NCBI GenBank assembly: GCA_963514095.1
Contig: OY741275.1
Coordinates: forward strand, 6,674,151-6,738,150
Direction of reading: 5' to 3'
Length of the DNA stretch: 64,000 nt
From: Eutrigla gurnardus
Lineage: Eukaryota > Chordata > Actinopteri > Perciformes > Triglidae
Positions 1-11,207 of this stretch are shown here, piece after piece (the stretch's first letter is position 1; every line of letters starts with the position of its first letter). The position numbers were made by a program, and so were the translations under genes. Below the pieces are notes generated by a model. It was not told the origin of the DNA, searched no databases, and saw nothing but the letters and a program-made list of their open reading frames with translations.

Positions 1-984
1 GCGAACTATATCTTATTAACTCCACCTCTGCACATGAGCCTCGTCCTCACAGTTCACCTCTGACCAAACCTTCCTTTTCTTCTCTATTCTCTCAATTAAA
101 GCGACCGCACGACTGAACCGGCTTCTTTTGCACCTGCTGCACTTTATTTATATTAATATTTCAGAAGGTTACATGGTTGGGAGTAAAAACATAGACGCAA
201 TACAATAATGATCAAATAATGGCCCGCAGCACGGGTTAAATGCAGTGTGAAAAGGAGGTATTTTCCCTTAACTCATCAGCTGTTGTGTGACATAACAAGG
301 CCTCTTAGGTGACATACTCGAGAAACATTCATTCACTGGCCATTTTAGAATTGTCGGGCTATTTAGCTTCCAAAATATGTCTTATTTCAGAATGAGTGGA
401 AAGAAAACATCCACAATTGTTACTATTACTATAAATAATTATTAATTAATGTTTCTACTTGGTCTATCTGCTTCTGTAAATTTGTTAGTATTACAAAATG
501 CATGTTTAAATATTTTCAGAAAACTTGTAGCACAAAAATAAATTGTCTTCATGTCAGTATTCAACTGGGGAAGTTTGATGTTGATATCTATTTATCTATA
601 TATTTTTTTACCCTATTAATCGGCCATTTTACACTCCATATCTCTAAAGGCGGTTTGCTCTAACTTACATCCACTGAACTTCCCAGATTCATTCCTATCT
701 ATATTCTGTAGATTTATACAGTTGTATATTATTTGAATGTCTTTTTAAATTCAACTTTTAAAGATCATAACATAAGTGTTTCATATCAAAATGCAACTCA
801 GCAGCTCATTTTTCTTCTAGTGCAACGTCTAAAGAGATCCATTTTTTATTCTTCAAATCTCTTGTGAAAACACATTAACTTATGTGGATGAATTGTTTCG
901 GGCTTGAAGTGTGTTTCACTCTTTTACTCTACTACTCATACACAAAGGTGGGCGGCCATTACAAACGGTATTCTTCTGTGTCAG
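1..984. other. AT-rich intron of xpo4 (no gene seen)
   Basis: This stretch lies upstream of the first visible xpo4 exon. It is AT-rich, with no long open frame resembling a protein and no recognised repeat. The acceptor at 983-984 (TGTGTCAG) ends it. The next upstream xpo4 exon is outside the window. Confidence 0.7.
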
Positions 985-2367
985 GTTGCTCTCAGCGGTG
1001 TTGCGGACGTCGGAGGTGGAGTCCAGGGCGACCAGAGCGAGTCTGACGGAGCTGCTGAGCCCTCAGATGGGAAAGGACATCATGTGGTTCCTCAGACGCT
1101 GGGCCAAGACGTATCTGCTGGTGGACGAGAAGCTCTACGAGCAGGTACCAGCTCACGTGCCCCTGTATAACACCCTACGTCTTCTAGCATAGCATGTTGT
1201 CATAGTGATTTATTTGCCCCCCCAACTGTCCTCAGATCAGCATGCCCCTGAGCACAGCGTTCGGTGCAGACACAGAGGGGGCCCAGTGGATTGTGGGATA
1301 TCTTCTGGAGAAGGTGATCAACAACCTGTCGGTGTGGAGCTCGGAGGCGGAGCTGGCCAACGACACCGTGGAGCTGCTGGTGACGCTGGTGGAGAAGAAG
1401 GAGAGGTGAGGCCGGCGGCGGTGTCGAGCTGCAACCATCAGGCCATCGACAGGAAATGAATAGTTTTCATAAAATGTTTCAAATTCAACATTCTCTGGTT
1501 CCATTCACTGAAATGTGAATATGTTCTGTTTTTCTTCGTCTTTTATGATGTAAACTGAATAATGTTTCAGTACTCGTTAAAATGCAATGGCATCTAATGA
1601 ATGTTTCGGATCTTAGTCTTTGTGAACAAAATGGCTTTTTGATCTCAAAATGGTTTTCTTTTATAATGTGATTATAATGTGATTATAATTCACTCTGCTC
1701 ATTGTTTGCTTTAAAATGTTGTTGCTGCATGAAGTTAATTATAATTTATATTATTATAAGCTAACTGGCTACATAGAGTAACAAATAATAACACTATCAT
1801 GCATTCTAAAAAGAGTTTTAAACTATGAACTAAAAAAAAAAAAAGTCATTGAGTTACCAGCAGTTATGAAATCATTATTAAGTGCTTTATAAGGGGCTAT
1901 GATTATTATTAGACATAGTGAATATTTTAGTGCATATGACTATAACGACAGTGCTGTGCAGATTAATATCTAATGCATTTTAGTGTGCTTCCAGCACTCA
2001 GTATGTGCATAATGCATCAGAAATAGTGTCACAGATGGAAAACAAGAAAACATGGCAATCAGCCACATTGGACTAAGAAACAGTTAAATGGAGCTCCAGC
2101 ATTACTTTGTTCAAAGTGGACACAAACATGTGTTTCTTTCCGGTGGAATCCTCTCTAAGAGCAGCCGTTTCCCTCCTCCGTCTCCCCTCAGGGCCAACGT
2201 GGTGGTGCAGTGTGAGAGCTGGTGGAACCTGGCCAAGCAGTTTGCCAGCCGCAGCCCGCCGCTCCACCTGCTGTCCAGCTCCGTGCAGAGGTCTCTGATG
2301 AAGGCGCTGGTCCTGGGAGGCTTCGCTCACATGGACTCCGACGCCAAGCAGCAGTACTGGGCTGAGG

Positions 2368-2455
<88 letters not shown>

Positions 2456-5400
2456 GCGTGTGTGTCATTGTATAGTACAACATTTTGGTTTGCAAACTTG
2501 GCCTCTGTTAAACTGTGCAGTTCTATTTGAATAGATTTGAATGCTTTATACTTACCATGGTATCACAAACTGATGATCAACAATGAAATAGCAGGCCCAT
2601 ACTTGAGATGATTAGAATATATAATAGAGCTTTAAAACTATTGATGTCTCTTTTCCAGTCTAAAATATCCCCACATATAGTCTATAAAATACATTGACAC
2701 TTCAGATTCAGATCATTGTCTCCATTAGATTTTCTCTTTGGCACAGAAACACAAGAGGACACAACAATTATGCATCTTAAAATCTGTGACCGTGACAAAA
2801 GTGATGAGATTACTTCCACTGGCTCGGAAATCCATCCAACCAAACATCACAACAATGCACGACACTCTAAATGTGCAATAAAATAAGTGACGGTGTCGGT
2901 TGCAAATGTCCTAAGAAGCAGCCTTGATGTTTGGGAGGCGGCGCAGCGGAAAGGAGCAATTACTGGGCTTACAAGGGGAGCACCAGACTAATGAAAGTCT
3001 CTGTGTCAGCAGCTCTTGAGGGAAACACACAGCCTGTAAATGAAGTATTAAATCCTATAAATGGAGCAGGAGAATTACAAGAACATGTCTGAAAAAGATT
3101 TAAAAAGGTCCTTTCTGTCAACGCGAATAACACATTCTGCTCAGTGAGTTAAAGATCTGCAACATTAAAAAGAAGGGAAAACACGACTTGTCAGACGCGT
3201 TATAAACAAATCTCCAGGTCAGTCATTAAACACCAGAGTTTGATTCTCCGGTGCAGTGAAGGATTATTACATTTCAGGTTCTCACTTTAAGTTGTGCCTC
3301 CAAATAAAGTGGTTTAAATCATTTAGTAGCTGTATTGCCGTGCTCCCAGATTATAATGAGTACTATGTTATTCTAACTAGAACAGACCAAACCCAAATGA
3401 TCCTTTAGGGTAAAACATTCAGCAGGAAATTGTAAAAGTTATCTAATGATAATGAACAAACGAACTGATCTTTTCTGTTGTTGACATTAAATCTCTACCG
3501 GAATCAACCTAGAAGTCTCGAGTCAGATCAGAGGAGGAGTGATGGATGCAGTCAATGATATTCCCCCATCACGTCTCCCGTGTGTATAACATGATCCTTT
3601 TTGTGATCCTGGAGGCGTTTGTCTTAATAGGCTGACAGTAGTAAATGTGGGTGCAAAGCCTCGACGACTCCAGAGTAATTATGAGGAGGGAGTTACTGTT
3701 ACGGGTGAGATGGCAGCTGTTGGCTCCTGCAGCTGCTTTGTCTGAACTCGGATGGCTCTGTAGGAGGAGGAGGAGGAGGAGGAGGAGGAGAGGTGGACCC
3801 AACAACTGATCAAACAAACCTTTGTTACATCTCTACATTCCCCCTCCTCCCTGACATGCACCGAGAATCACTTTTATATCCCAGAGGAACTCACATTTAG
3901 TTTAATAATGTACATTATGTCACAGATGAAGGGTTGAAACAGTCAGACTTTCCAGTTTGTGTGTATATTTATATGTGTGTGTGTATGTGATACGGCTGTC
4001 ATACAGGATGCCCTGTCTGAACGTCCATGTCGACCTGGAAATGAACGTCCTGTTTGTGTGCCTCCAGGTGCTTCACCCTCTCCAGCAGCGTTTCCTCAAC
4101 CTCATCAACCAGGAGAACTTTGCTCAGATCAGCCAGGAGGAAGCCGTCAAACGGGAGATCGTGGCTACGCTGGAGGCGCTGTGTGGCATCGCGGAGGCGA
4201 CGCAGATCGACAACGTGGCCTCGCTCTTCTCGTTCCTCATGGACTTCCTGTCCAGCTGCATCGGCCTCATGGAGGTACGAGCCGAGTCGATGTGTGGGAA
4301 ACAGGTTGTTGTTAAATAGCATTTCCATTCATTGTGTTTTTGTTGTTCAGGTCTACAGTAACACGCCAGAGACCATCAACCTCATCATTGAGGTTTTCGT
4401 GGAAGTGGCTCACAAGCAGATCTGTTACCTGGGAGAGGTGAGTGACACGTTTTGCCTGCAGATGTAAATGTTTTCATTTTGCAGCTACTGATTTGGTTCC
4501 ATACACATGATTTCCAACCATATGTTCTGTCAACAGTCAGTTACTCAGGAATATTCCAGATCTTTCATGTATTAAAAAAGTAAAATGATGCGTTTCAGTC
4601 CAGCTATGGCAGGAAACAGACCCTTTAAAAAGAAACGCATGTTCTTTTTCATCACACACTCATTATTGCTGTGGCTTCGGGTCCGTGTAGCCGTCTGAGA
4701 CGCTAACCCTCACTTCTGTCTCCTGGTCCAGACCAAGTCCATGAAGCTGTACGAGGCGTGTCTGACGCTGCTGCAGGTCTACTCCAAAAACAACCAGAGC
4801 AGGAAGCGGAACGACGCCACGGCGGAGGAGGACCAGTACCAGGACCTGCTGCTCATCATGGAGCTGCTCACAAACCTGCTCTCCAAAGAGTTCATCGACT
4901 TCAGCGACACCGGTGAGTTGTAGTATAGCAGATTTTAATTTTCAATTACCTTTTATTTTATTTTAGTTGCTCCTTAGTTTTACAGTAGTGTATTTTACAG
5001 TCGGGCCAGGTTTAATGTGTCTCATAACTCTGTAGTTACATTAAGATACAGAGTACCTCCATAATGTTTCAATCTTTTGATTTAGGAATCAACGTGAGTC
5101 CTGTTTTATTAAAACTCCCAAGAAAACATGTCACCTGCAATTTCATGCCGAGCCCAGTTGGTTAACATAAGCTGAATATCTTGCATGTGAAAAACCACAG
5201 GGATAAACTGTGGAGCCTTTGTGATATGGCGCCATCTGCTGGAATGTTAGGTCTGTCCAGTTTCTGTGGTTTAACTTCATGAGAGTTGACAGAATGCCAT
5301 CTCCTTTTTCAGTCGTGATTTATTATTGAATGTATATTTAAAACATTTTTTTTATTGTTTTATATATGATTTTGTGTGTCTGTGTATTTATTTAAATTTT

Positions 5401-7849
5401 GTTTCAGTTTACAAAACTTTTTTTCACTGCTTATTTTCATTCTAGTTTCAGTTTTAGTTTACAATAATAAACCCGAGTCAGCTGCATGTTTGGCTCTTTA
5501 AACATCCACTAGGAGGAGATTTCTCCAGACAGAAGATGTCTCCTTGCTGCCTCAGCTGCTTGAGATGAATTCTCTTCAAACCGCTGTGTCTTTTCAGACG
5601 AGGTGTTTCGAAACCAAGACCAAGGAACGCCGGCGTCCAGTCGGACGGTGTCGGCAGCAGATGTGGTCCTTTATGGTGTCAACATCGTCCTCCCTCTCAT
5701 GTCTCAGGACCTGCTGAAGGTAAAACCACCACATGGATGGTTTATGCGTCACCTGAGGAGTCGACTTTCTCACTAGTTTTAGTCACTTTTAAGACACTCA
5801 GGCTGTATTTCTAAAAAGAAAGGGTGACTGGCAACAAATTTAGGGACTTATTCAGATCATTTACGCTAAAGAAAGGAATCTCTGTGTCGTTCTCAAGAAC
5901 CGCTGATCTAGTTCAATTCTACTGTCAATTATAGTTCTTAGAAAGAAAGAAAAGTGCTTTAATCCAGGCTACACACTTTTCCGTGTCCCCCATCAAACTG
6001 GATCTGTTGTCCTCGTTGTTTTCCCAGTTCCCCTCCCTGTGTAACCAGTACTACAAGCTCATCACCTTCATCTGTGAGATCTTCCCAGAAAAGATCCCTC
6101 AGCTGCCCGAAGACCTCTTCAAAAGCCTCATGTTCTCCCTGGAGCTGGGAATGACCTCGTATCCTCATCTCTGCTTTGGTTAATGGGCTGCATTTAGGCC
6201 GTTTGATCATCTTGTTTAGTAGCTTTTATGGATCAATATGAGACTCAATACTTTATTTGTAGTTCAGACAACTCATTATCTTTGATCAGATGGTTTTCTG
6301 AATTAAATACATGTTTATTCTATTCTATTCTATTGTATAGAAAACACTTAATGTGTGACAACTTGTGTTATGAATTGTTTTATGTTTGAAATATAAGTAG
6401 AAACGTATATTTGGTAAAGTCATAATATGACACTGCAGCAGTTGCTGGTTTCTGTTCAGTGGAGAAGTTTGGTGACGGTAAGACAAATGTTTTAAATGAC
6501 CTACTGACCTTCTGCTGGTCTGAGTTCAGATTAGTTTCCCGTTGAAGCTTCCAGAGCTGATGACTGTGTAGTGTGTGCTCCTTAACGTCTGCCCTCAGGA
6601 TGAGTTCAGAGATCAGCCAGCTGTGTTTGGAGGCTTTGTCTCCTCTCGCTGAGCAGTGTGCTAAAAACCAGGAGAAGGACTCGCCGCTCTGTGTCGCCAC
6701 CCGCCACTTCCTCAAGGTAGCGCACGCAGCTTCAGCACCACGATGACACGTGTGAACAGAGAAACCTATATGATGACAAAACATATTTACAGATGATACT
6801 GATGAACATATTTCACTTGTTCTACAGGTGAATACAGTAAAACGCTTCATATCCCCATGAAACGTCCCTAGTTTATCACTCGCATTAAATCAATAATTCT
6901 TTTTATTACAAGTTTTTTAAAGTCCTATCTTTGAATATGCAAATGAGGCATTATCTAATGGTAACTTTTGGTGAATTTAGGAGAAATCTACAGACACAAG
7001 TAGACAAATAAATGTTTTATTTCCACCAGTCTGAAAGAAAACGTGTAATGGAAGGTTATATCCCAAAATCTTAATATTGATTCAAGCGTGAAAACGATTG
7101 ATATTAACCACACAGACAGATCTTGCAACGCTAATCAAGATGCACCTTATAATAACTGTAATAACAGTGTGTATTTCTGTGCCTCCAGTTGGTGTTTGAC
7201 ATGCTGGTCCTTCAAAAACACAACACCGAGATGACGGTGGCTGCAGGAGAAGCTCTCTACACACTCGTGTGCCTGCATCAGGTGAGTAAATAACACACAA
7301 CGGGACGCTGCGGGTTCATCAGCAGAGGTCTCACTTCTGAAGACGTCAGATAGAGTTATTGCACCATCAAGCAGGTTTTGGGGAAACGCAGAAATGTTGC
7401 AAACCTTTAGAGTGAGGTAACATTTCCTGTTTATGTCTACTTCATAAAGAGTAACTTTGCTTTTCTAACATCCTAACCTGTTAAAATGAACACGGCAAAT
7501 GTCTTCATCTTCGTCAGGGATTCAGGCTTTAATATCACTAAAGATTAAAAAAGAAATTGATGGCTTGAACAGATTTCTATAATAAATATGGTATAGTCTC
7601 TGTTGATAAATCTCTTGACTCTGGCTTAATGTTCTGTTTCTCCTTCGCCAGGCGGAGTACTCGGAGCTGGTGGAGGCCCTCCTCTCCTCACAGAGAGACG
7701 CTGTCATCTACCAGCGGCTGGTCGACGCCTTCAACAAGCTGACGGCCAGCAGCTCGCCGCCCACCATGGACCGCAAGCAGAAGGTGGCCTTCCTCAAGAG
7801 CCTGGAGGAGTTTGTGGCCAATGTGGGAGGCCTGCTTTGCGTGAAATAA
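985..7849 (+). CDS. xpo4: Exportin-4, C-terminal half (11 coding exons, 5' part outside window)
   Basis: Exportin-4 is a karyopherin-beta nuclear export receptor (known cargoes include eIF5A and SMAD3) and also imports SOX factors. Exons were placed by protein similarity, GT-AG borders and phase: 985-1144, 1236-1405, 2192-2366, 4068-4274, 4351-4437, 4732-4912, 5598-5719, 6028-6158, 6599-6716, 7189-7281 and 7652-7849 (TAA at 7847). They sum to 1642 nt, about 546 residues, roughly the C-terminal half of a protein of about 1150. Recognisable vertebrate XPO4 blocks include ANVVVQCESWWNLAKQFASR, LCGIAEATQIDNVA, LLLIMELLTNLLSKEFIDFS, CNQYYKLITFICEIFPEKIP and the C-terminus VGGLLCVK. The repeats are helical HEAT-type. 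Split codons rejoin correctly (for example AG|G at 1405/2192 and TC|G at 6158/6599). No stop or frameshift was seen. The window starts inside an xpo4 intron. The introns hold no other gene; the long one at 2367-4067 contains a (TG)n array and a short AGG tract. Confidence 0.95.
2370..2465 (+). repeat. (TG)n microsatellite abutting an xpo4 splice donor
   Basis: About 90 bp of TG dinucleotides start a few bases inside the intron, immediately after the donor of the exon ending at 2366 (GAG|GTAGTGTG). The repeat ends with a few CG interruptions. In the sense transcript this is a UG repeat, the known binding preference of TDP-43 and CELF-type proteins. Confidence 0.95.
3763..3790. repeat. (AGG)n trinucleotide repeat
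   Basis: Nine AGG units in the xpo4 intron between exons ending at 2366 and starting at 4068. The rest of that 1.7 kb intron shows no coding signal. Confidence 0.85.
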
Positions 7850-8201
7850 CCCCCCCCTCCACGCTTCGTCCCTAAGAACTATGGGTAGTAGAGGCAGCTG
7901 GAGGACCTCTCTGCCTCTCTACCTGCTGAGGGATCCATCTCATGCCTGAATGTTTTCACCTCCTCGGATTTCTTTTTAGTTTTTTCCCCGCCCCTCCAGT
8001 CCAGCATGATTGACAGATGTTGATATGGTAACCATGGAGACTGAACTGCAGAGCAGACGGACTCAGTCCGAGGATCCCTGGAGCAACTTTGACTGACACA
8101 ACGGAGCATTGACCATCATGACGGCGAGAGGAGGTGGAGCCGCAGCAGCTGATGTTGAAGCCGCCGTCCTCCGCCTCCTCCATCACTTCCTGTGTCTGGA
8201 G

Positions 8202-8234
8202 GACACACACACGCACACACACACGCACACACAC

Positions 8235-8281
<47 letters not shown>
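8202..8281 (+). repeat. (CA)n microsatellite in xpo4 3' UTR
   Basis: A CA dinucleotide array of about 80 bp with early CG and AA interruptions, sense to xpo4. The six-frame translations of it (poly Thr-His) are artefacts. Confidence 0.93.
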
Positions 8282-8282
<1 letters not shown>

Positions 8283-8397
8283 TAAAACAAGTTGGTTGAT
8301 GTTGTTGAAAAATTGAAGGAGATGTTTTTTAGAGTGAGATTTTGTAGTTGAAAGTATCAAGAGGGGCCATTTTTTTATTTCAAGAATGCCATGGCGA

Positions 8398-8459
<62 letters not shown>

Positions 8460-8460
8460 A
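8398..8460 (+). repeat. (CA)n microsatellite in xpo4 3' UTR
   Basis: A nearly pure CA array of about 60 bp, second of three in the inferred xpo4 3' UTR. Confidence 0.93.
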
Positions 8461-8617
8461 CTTAATTTTAACAGTAAGACATCCATGCACACATGGTGCC
8501 CCAATCCTTCCCAGAGTGCCTTTGTTTTGTTGTTTTGTGTGTGCAGGTTTTTCTCTTCTTTTTTTTTTGTCATGCATCAACTGACAACAAACTGTGCCTG
8601 CCATTCGCCACAGCGGA

Positions 8618-8618
8618 T

Positions 8619-8660
<42 letters not shown>
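8618..8660 (+). repeat. (CA)n microsatellite in xpo4 3' UTR
   Basis: A CA array of about 40 bp, third of three in the inferred xpo4 3' UTR, followed by a degenerate CA-rich tail to about 8690. Confidence 0.9.
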
Positions 8661-8662
<2 letters not shown>

Positions 8663-9350
8663 TCAAAAAAATGCACATGCACGCACACATGTGAGACGGG
8701 GTTGCTTGACCACACAGCACAGGAGGCCGTTTGTTCGTTGGCGATGACAGAAAACCAAAATCAGATATGTTTTATAATCAGACACCACAAGAGATGTTTG
8801 TGGAGAGACAGAAAGCAGGAATGAAATGTTTTTATATGCAAGTTAGACAGCAGGAGGAGCTGTACGAGTTCAGCATCGTTTGAATTCAATTAAAGAGAGA
8901 GCAACTTCGTTGGTTTTGACCTTTTTGCGGTTTGATATTTTTTCCTCTCTTTTGGATCGTAGTAGTGTTGTGGCGTCCTCCCTTCATGACGCGTGAAGGC
9001 TCGACGAGACATCGGGCCTCTAAAGTTTAGCAGATTAAATTTCCGTAGTATTTTTCTACAGCAGCACATCATCCCCGTTATCACTCTTCAACACACACTG
9101 GATTGAAGCAGAGACTGTTTGAGCTGATGGACAGCAATAACAAACCAAATAAAAAGGAGTAGAGCCACTTGAAGCATTATGTTGGAGAGCTCCTTGTTCA
9201 GAGCACTACCCTGATTATTGTAGAATGGCTGTTTTATTAATGAAATGTAAAAGTGTACATAAAGTTATTGTATAAAATCTGTTTGGCCTCTGCAGTGTCC
9301 TTTAAACGAGTCTATTTACTTTAGTAAGCAATAAAGTTATTGATTATAGT

Positions 9351-9880
9351 TTTTTTTATCACTATATATATATGAAATAATAAATACATTTAAAATATAC
9401 ATCTATTTTATAATCTCTTCATGTGTTTTTATGCAAAAGTTTTCATAACTAAAATAAATCTGTAAGATAAACATAGCGGAGAAAAACTATTCCAGTATTT
9501 CCCTCGGGTATGTCCTTGACTATGTAGTAAAGTACAAGTACCTCAAATGTGTACTTCAGTTGAGTGCACTGTTTTTTTTAAGGTTTACTTCCAATGTGGG
9601 TTTCCTGATGACTACTGCTGTGCATGCACCCCACATCAACCAGACCTCCTCCAGTAATCATGTTAGCTCAATTCTAATTATGGTTTACATTGAAATTCAC
9701 AAACGTATCTGAGGAGTTTTTCTTACAGGTGAAACATGAACGTCGTATGTGTTCTTCGGCAGGTCGAAATAAAAAATCAAATCAACCAAAGACTAACGTG
9801 GAGAGAGAGGAAACACCGCCTGCTTCTTTGCTATGGAGAGCGGATGGCGCGTATGTGACTGTTTTGTCCCTCGTCGGAAG
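9351..9880. other. xpo4-eef1akmt1 intergenic spacer
   Basis: A short spacer between the inferred end of xpo4 and the probable first exon of eef1akmt1. Around 9520-9565 it carries a fragment of the teleost dispersed repeat rich in AAGTACAAGTACCTC-like motifs. Related fragments occur near 13260-13340, 14400-14470 and 24140-24235. No gene was seen. Confidence 0.55.
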
Positions 9881-9884
9881 CTGT

Positions 9885-9976
9885 ACGCTGTGGAATCATG
9901 ACGCTATCATCCCGCGACTACTCACATGTTGACAACAGCAGCGGCGAAGAGCTCTTCTGGACCCGTTTATCATCAG
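9885..9976 (+). other. eef1akmt1: Probable noncoding exon 1 and promoter area of eef1akmt1
   Basis: A locally GC- and CpG-richer stretch ends in a good donor (CATCAG|GTACGT at 9976). The first coding exon of eef1akmt1 begins at a splice acceptor (11144/11145) and has 63 nt of 5' UTR before the ATG, so an upstream noncoding exon is required. This is the best candidate seen. The start is not defined. The intron (9977-11144) holds no gene. Confidence 0.4.
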
Positions 9977-11207
9977 GTACGTTCGCTTTTATCCTCGAGT
10001 TTCAAACTGTTGAGCGTCTCTTGTAGTTGTACCAAGCGGACACCGCGTCAGTGGAGCTAGTGGCTCTCATGCAGTCGGCTGTTTGTTTACAGAACTACTG
10101 TCATTCAGTCAGCAGCACTTCGGTCAAATACTCACAATGTTAAATGCCTAAAGTAGTCACTACACAAGAATATATGATGCTGTTGGCGCTGTGATGTGTT
10201 CATCACATTAATGTTGCAGCTGGTGAACGTGAAGCCAACTGTCATTACTTCATGGATCATATACAGGGAGTCAGTGTAACATTTGGTGCAGAGCTCTCAG
10301 GACCAGATGGAGGACTTGTGTCCTGATGGTGTCCTGATGTCAGCAGGTTATTAGTCCCCCGGATGTTCATACATGGTGATTTTACTCTTTGTGTTGCATT
10401 GTTTGCTGGGCCAGACATGATCGATATCAAATAAATAATAGCATATGTAAATTACATTTTAAATCGTTCACATTTGTTTTATTTGCCGACAGCACTAACT
10501 GTTCCTGAATAAAGACACAGATCATTAAGACACTGTTCGATATTAACGGGTTGTCTTTGAATTTAAGCCATAATATTTGTTCATCTGCAAATCAATAATC
10601 AAGATGAATATATAGATGTTGTTGAAATAGAAAGAATGTATAAAACTATATTTCTGGGTGTGAAGATTGATCATAAAATATGCTGGAAACCACACATAAA
10701 GAATGTAAAAAGACAAATGTCTTAAATCAGTTCTGCAGTCTGACTAAAGATCTGTATGTAGTGAAGGATACAGAAAGTAAGTGTAAAAGGTTTGTCTTTG
10801 TCAGAATGACTTGAAACATCTGTACAGTGACTTTAATGTGACTTTAATTTAAAAAGTCACACTCGAGTGTGACACTAGTACAGAATGATATATCAGGGCT
10901 TGACAGAAATCAAACATTAAAATACATATCCATTTATATTTTCATGTGGTTAAAGTTCAATGCAGTGAACAGTGAAGAAAAGACAAAATGTTCAAATGTG
11001 TAAAACTAAATCATCTTACTTGCTCACAGCAGGTTGTTATAAAGCTGTAATACACTGTTGTCATGCCGAGTCAATAAATAATCATTTTGAGTTCATATAT
11101 TGTGTAACTATTGTTCACACACCATGACCATGTTTTTCTTTTAGGTTCCTTCATCCTTAAAGGACAGCCGTTCCCCACTTCATCTTCCTCATCTTCCTCC
11201 GTCAGCC

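Larger units (their letters stand above)
7850..9350 (+). other. xpo4: xpo4 3' UTR (inferred)
   Basis: The stretch after the xpo4 stop codon at 7847-7849 has no coding signal. Candidate poly(A) signals AATAAA lie at 9148-9153 and 9330-9335, so the 3' UTR is probably about 1.3-1.5 kb. It contains three (CA)n arrays in the sense orientation (8202-8281, 8398-8460, 8618-8660). The end point is inferred, as no transcript data are available. Confidence 0.55.

Noticed and set aside
6380..6850. A 156-codon minus-strand frame across an xpo4 exon
   Set aside because: It is antisense to the conserved exon 6599-6716 and its introns, with no family resemblance.
8134..8824. Plus- and minus-strand frames with poly Thr-His or Cys-Val tracts
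   Set aside because: They are translations of (CA)n/(TG)n microsatellites in the xpo4 3' UTR. The same holds for such frames at 2.1-2.5, 14.1-14.4, 18.5-18.8 and 24.3-24.6 kb.
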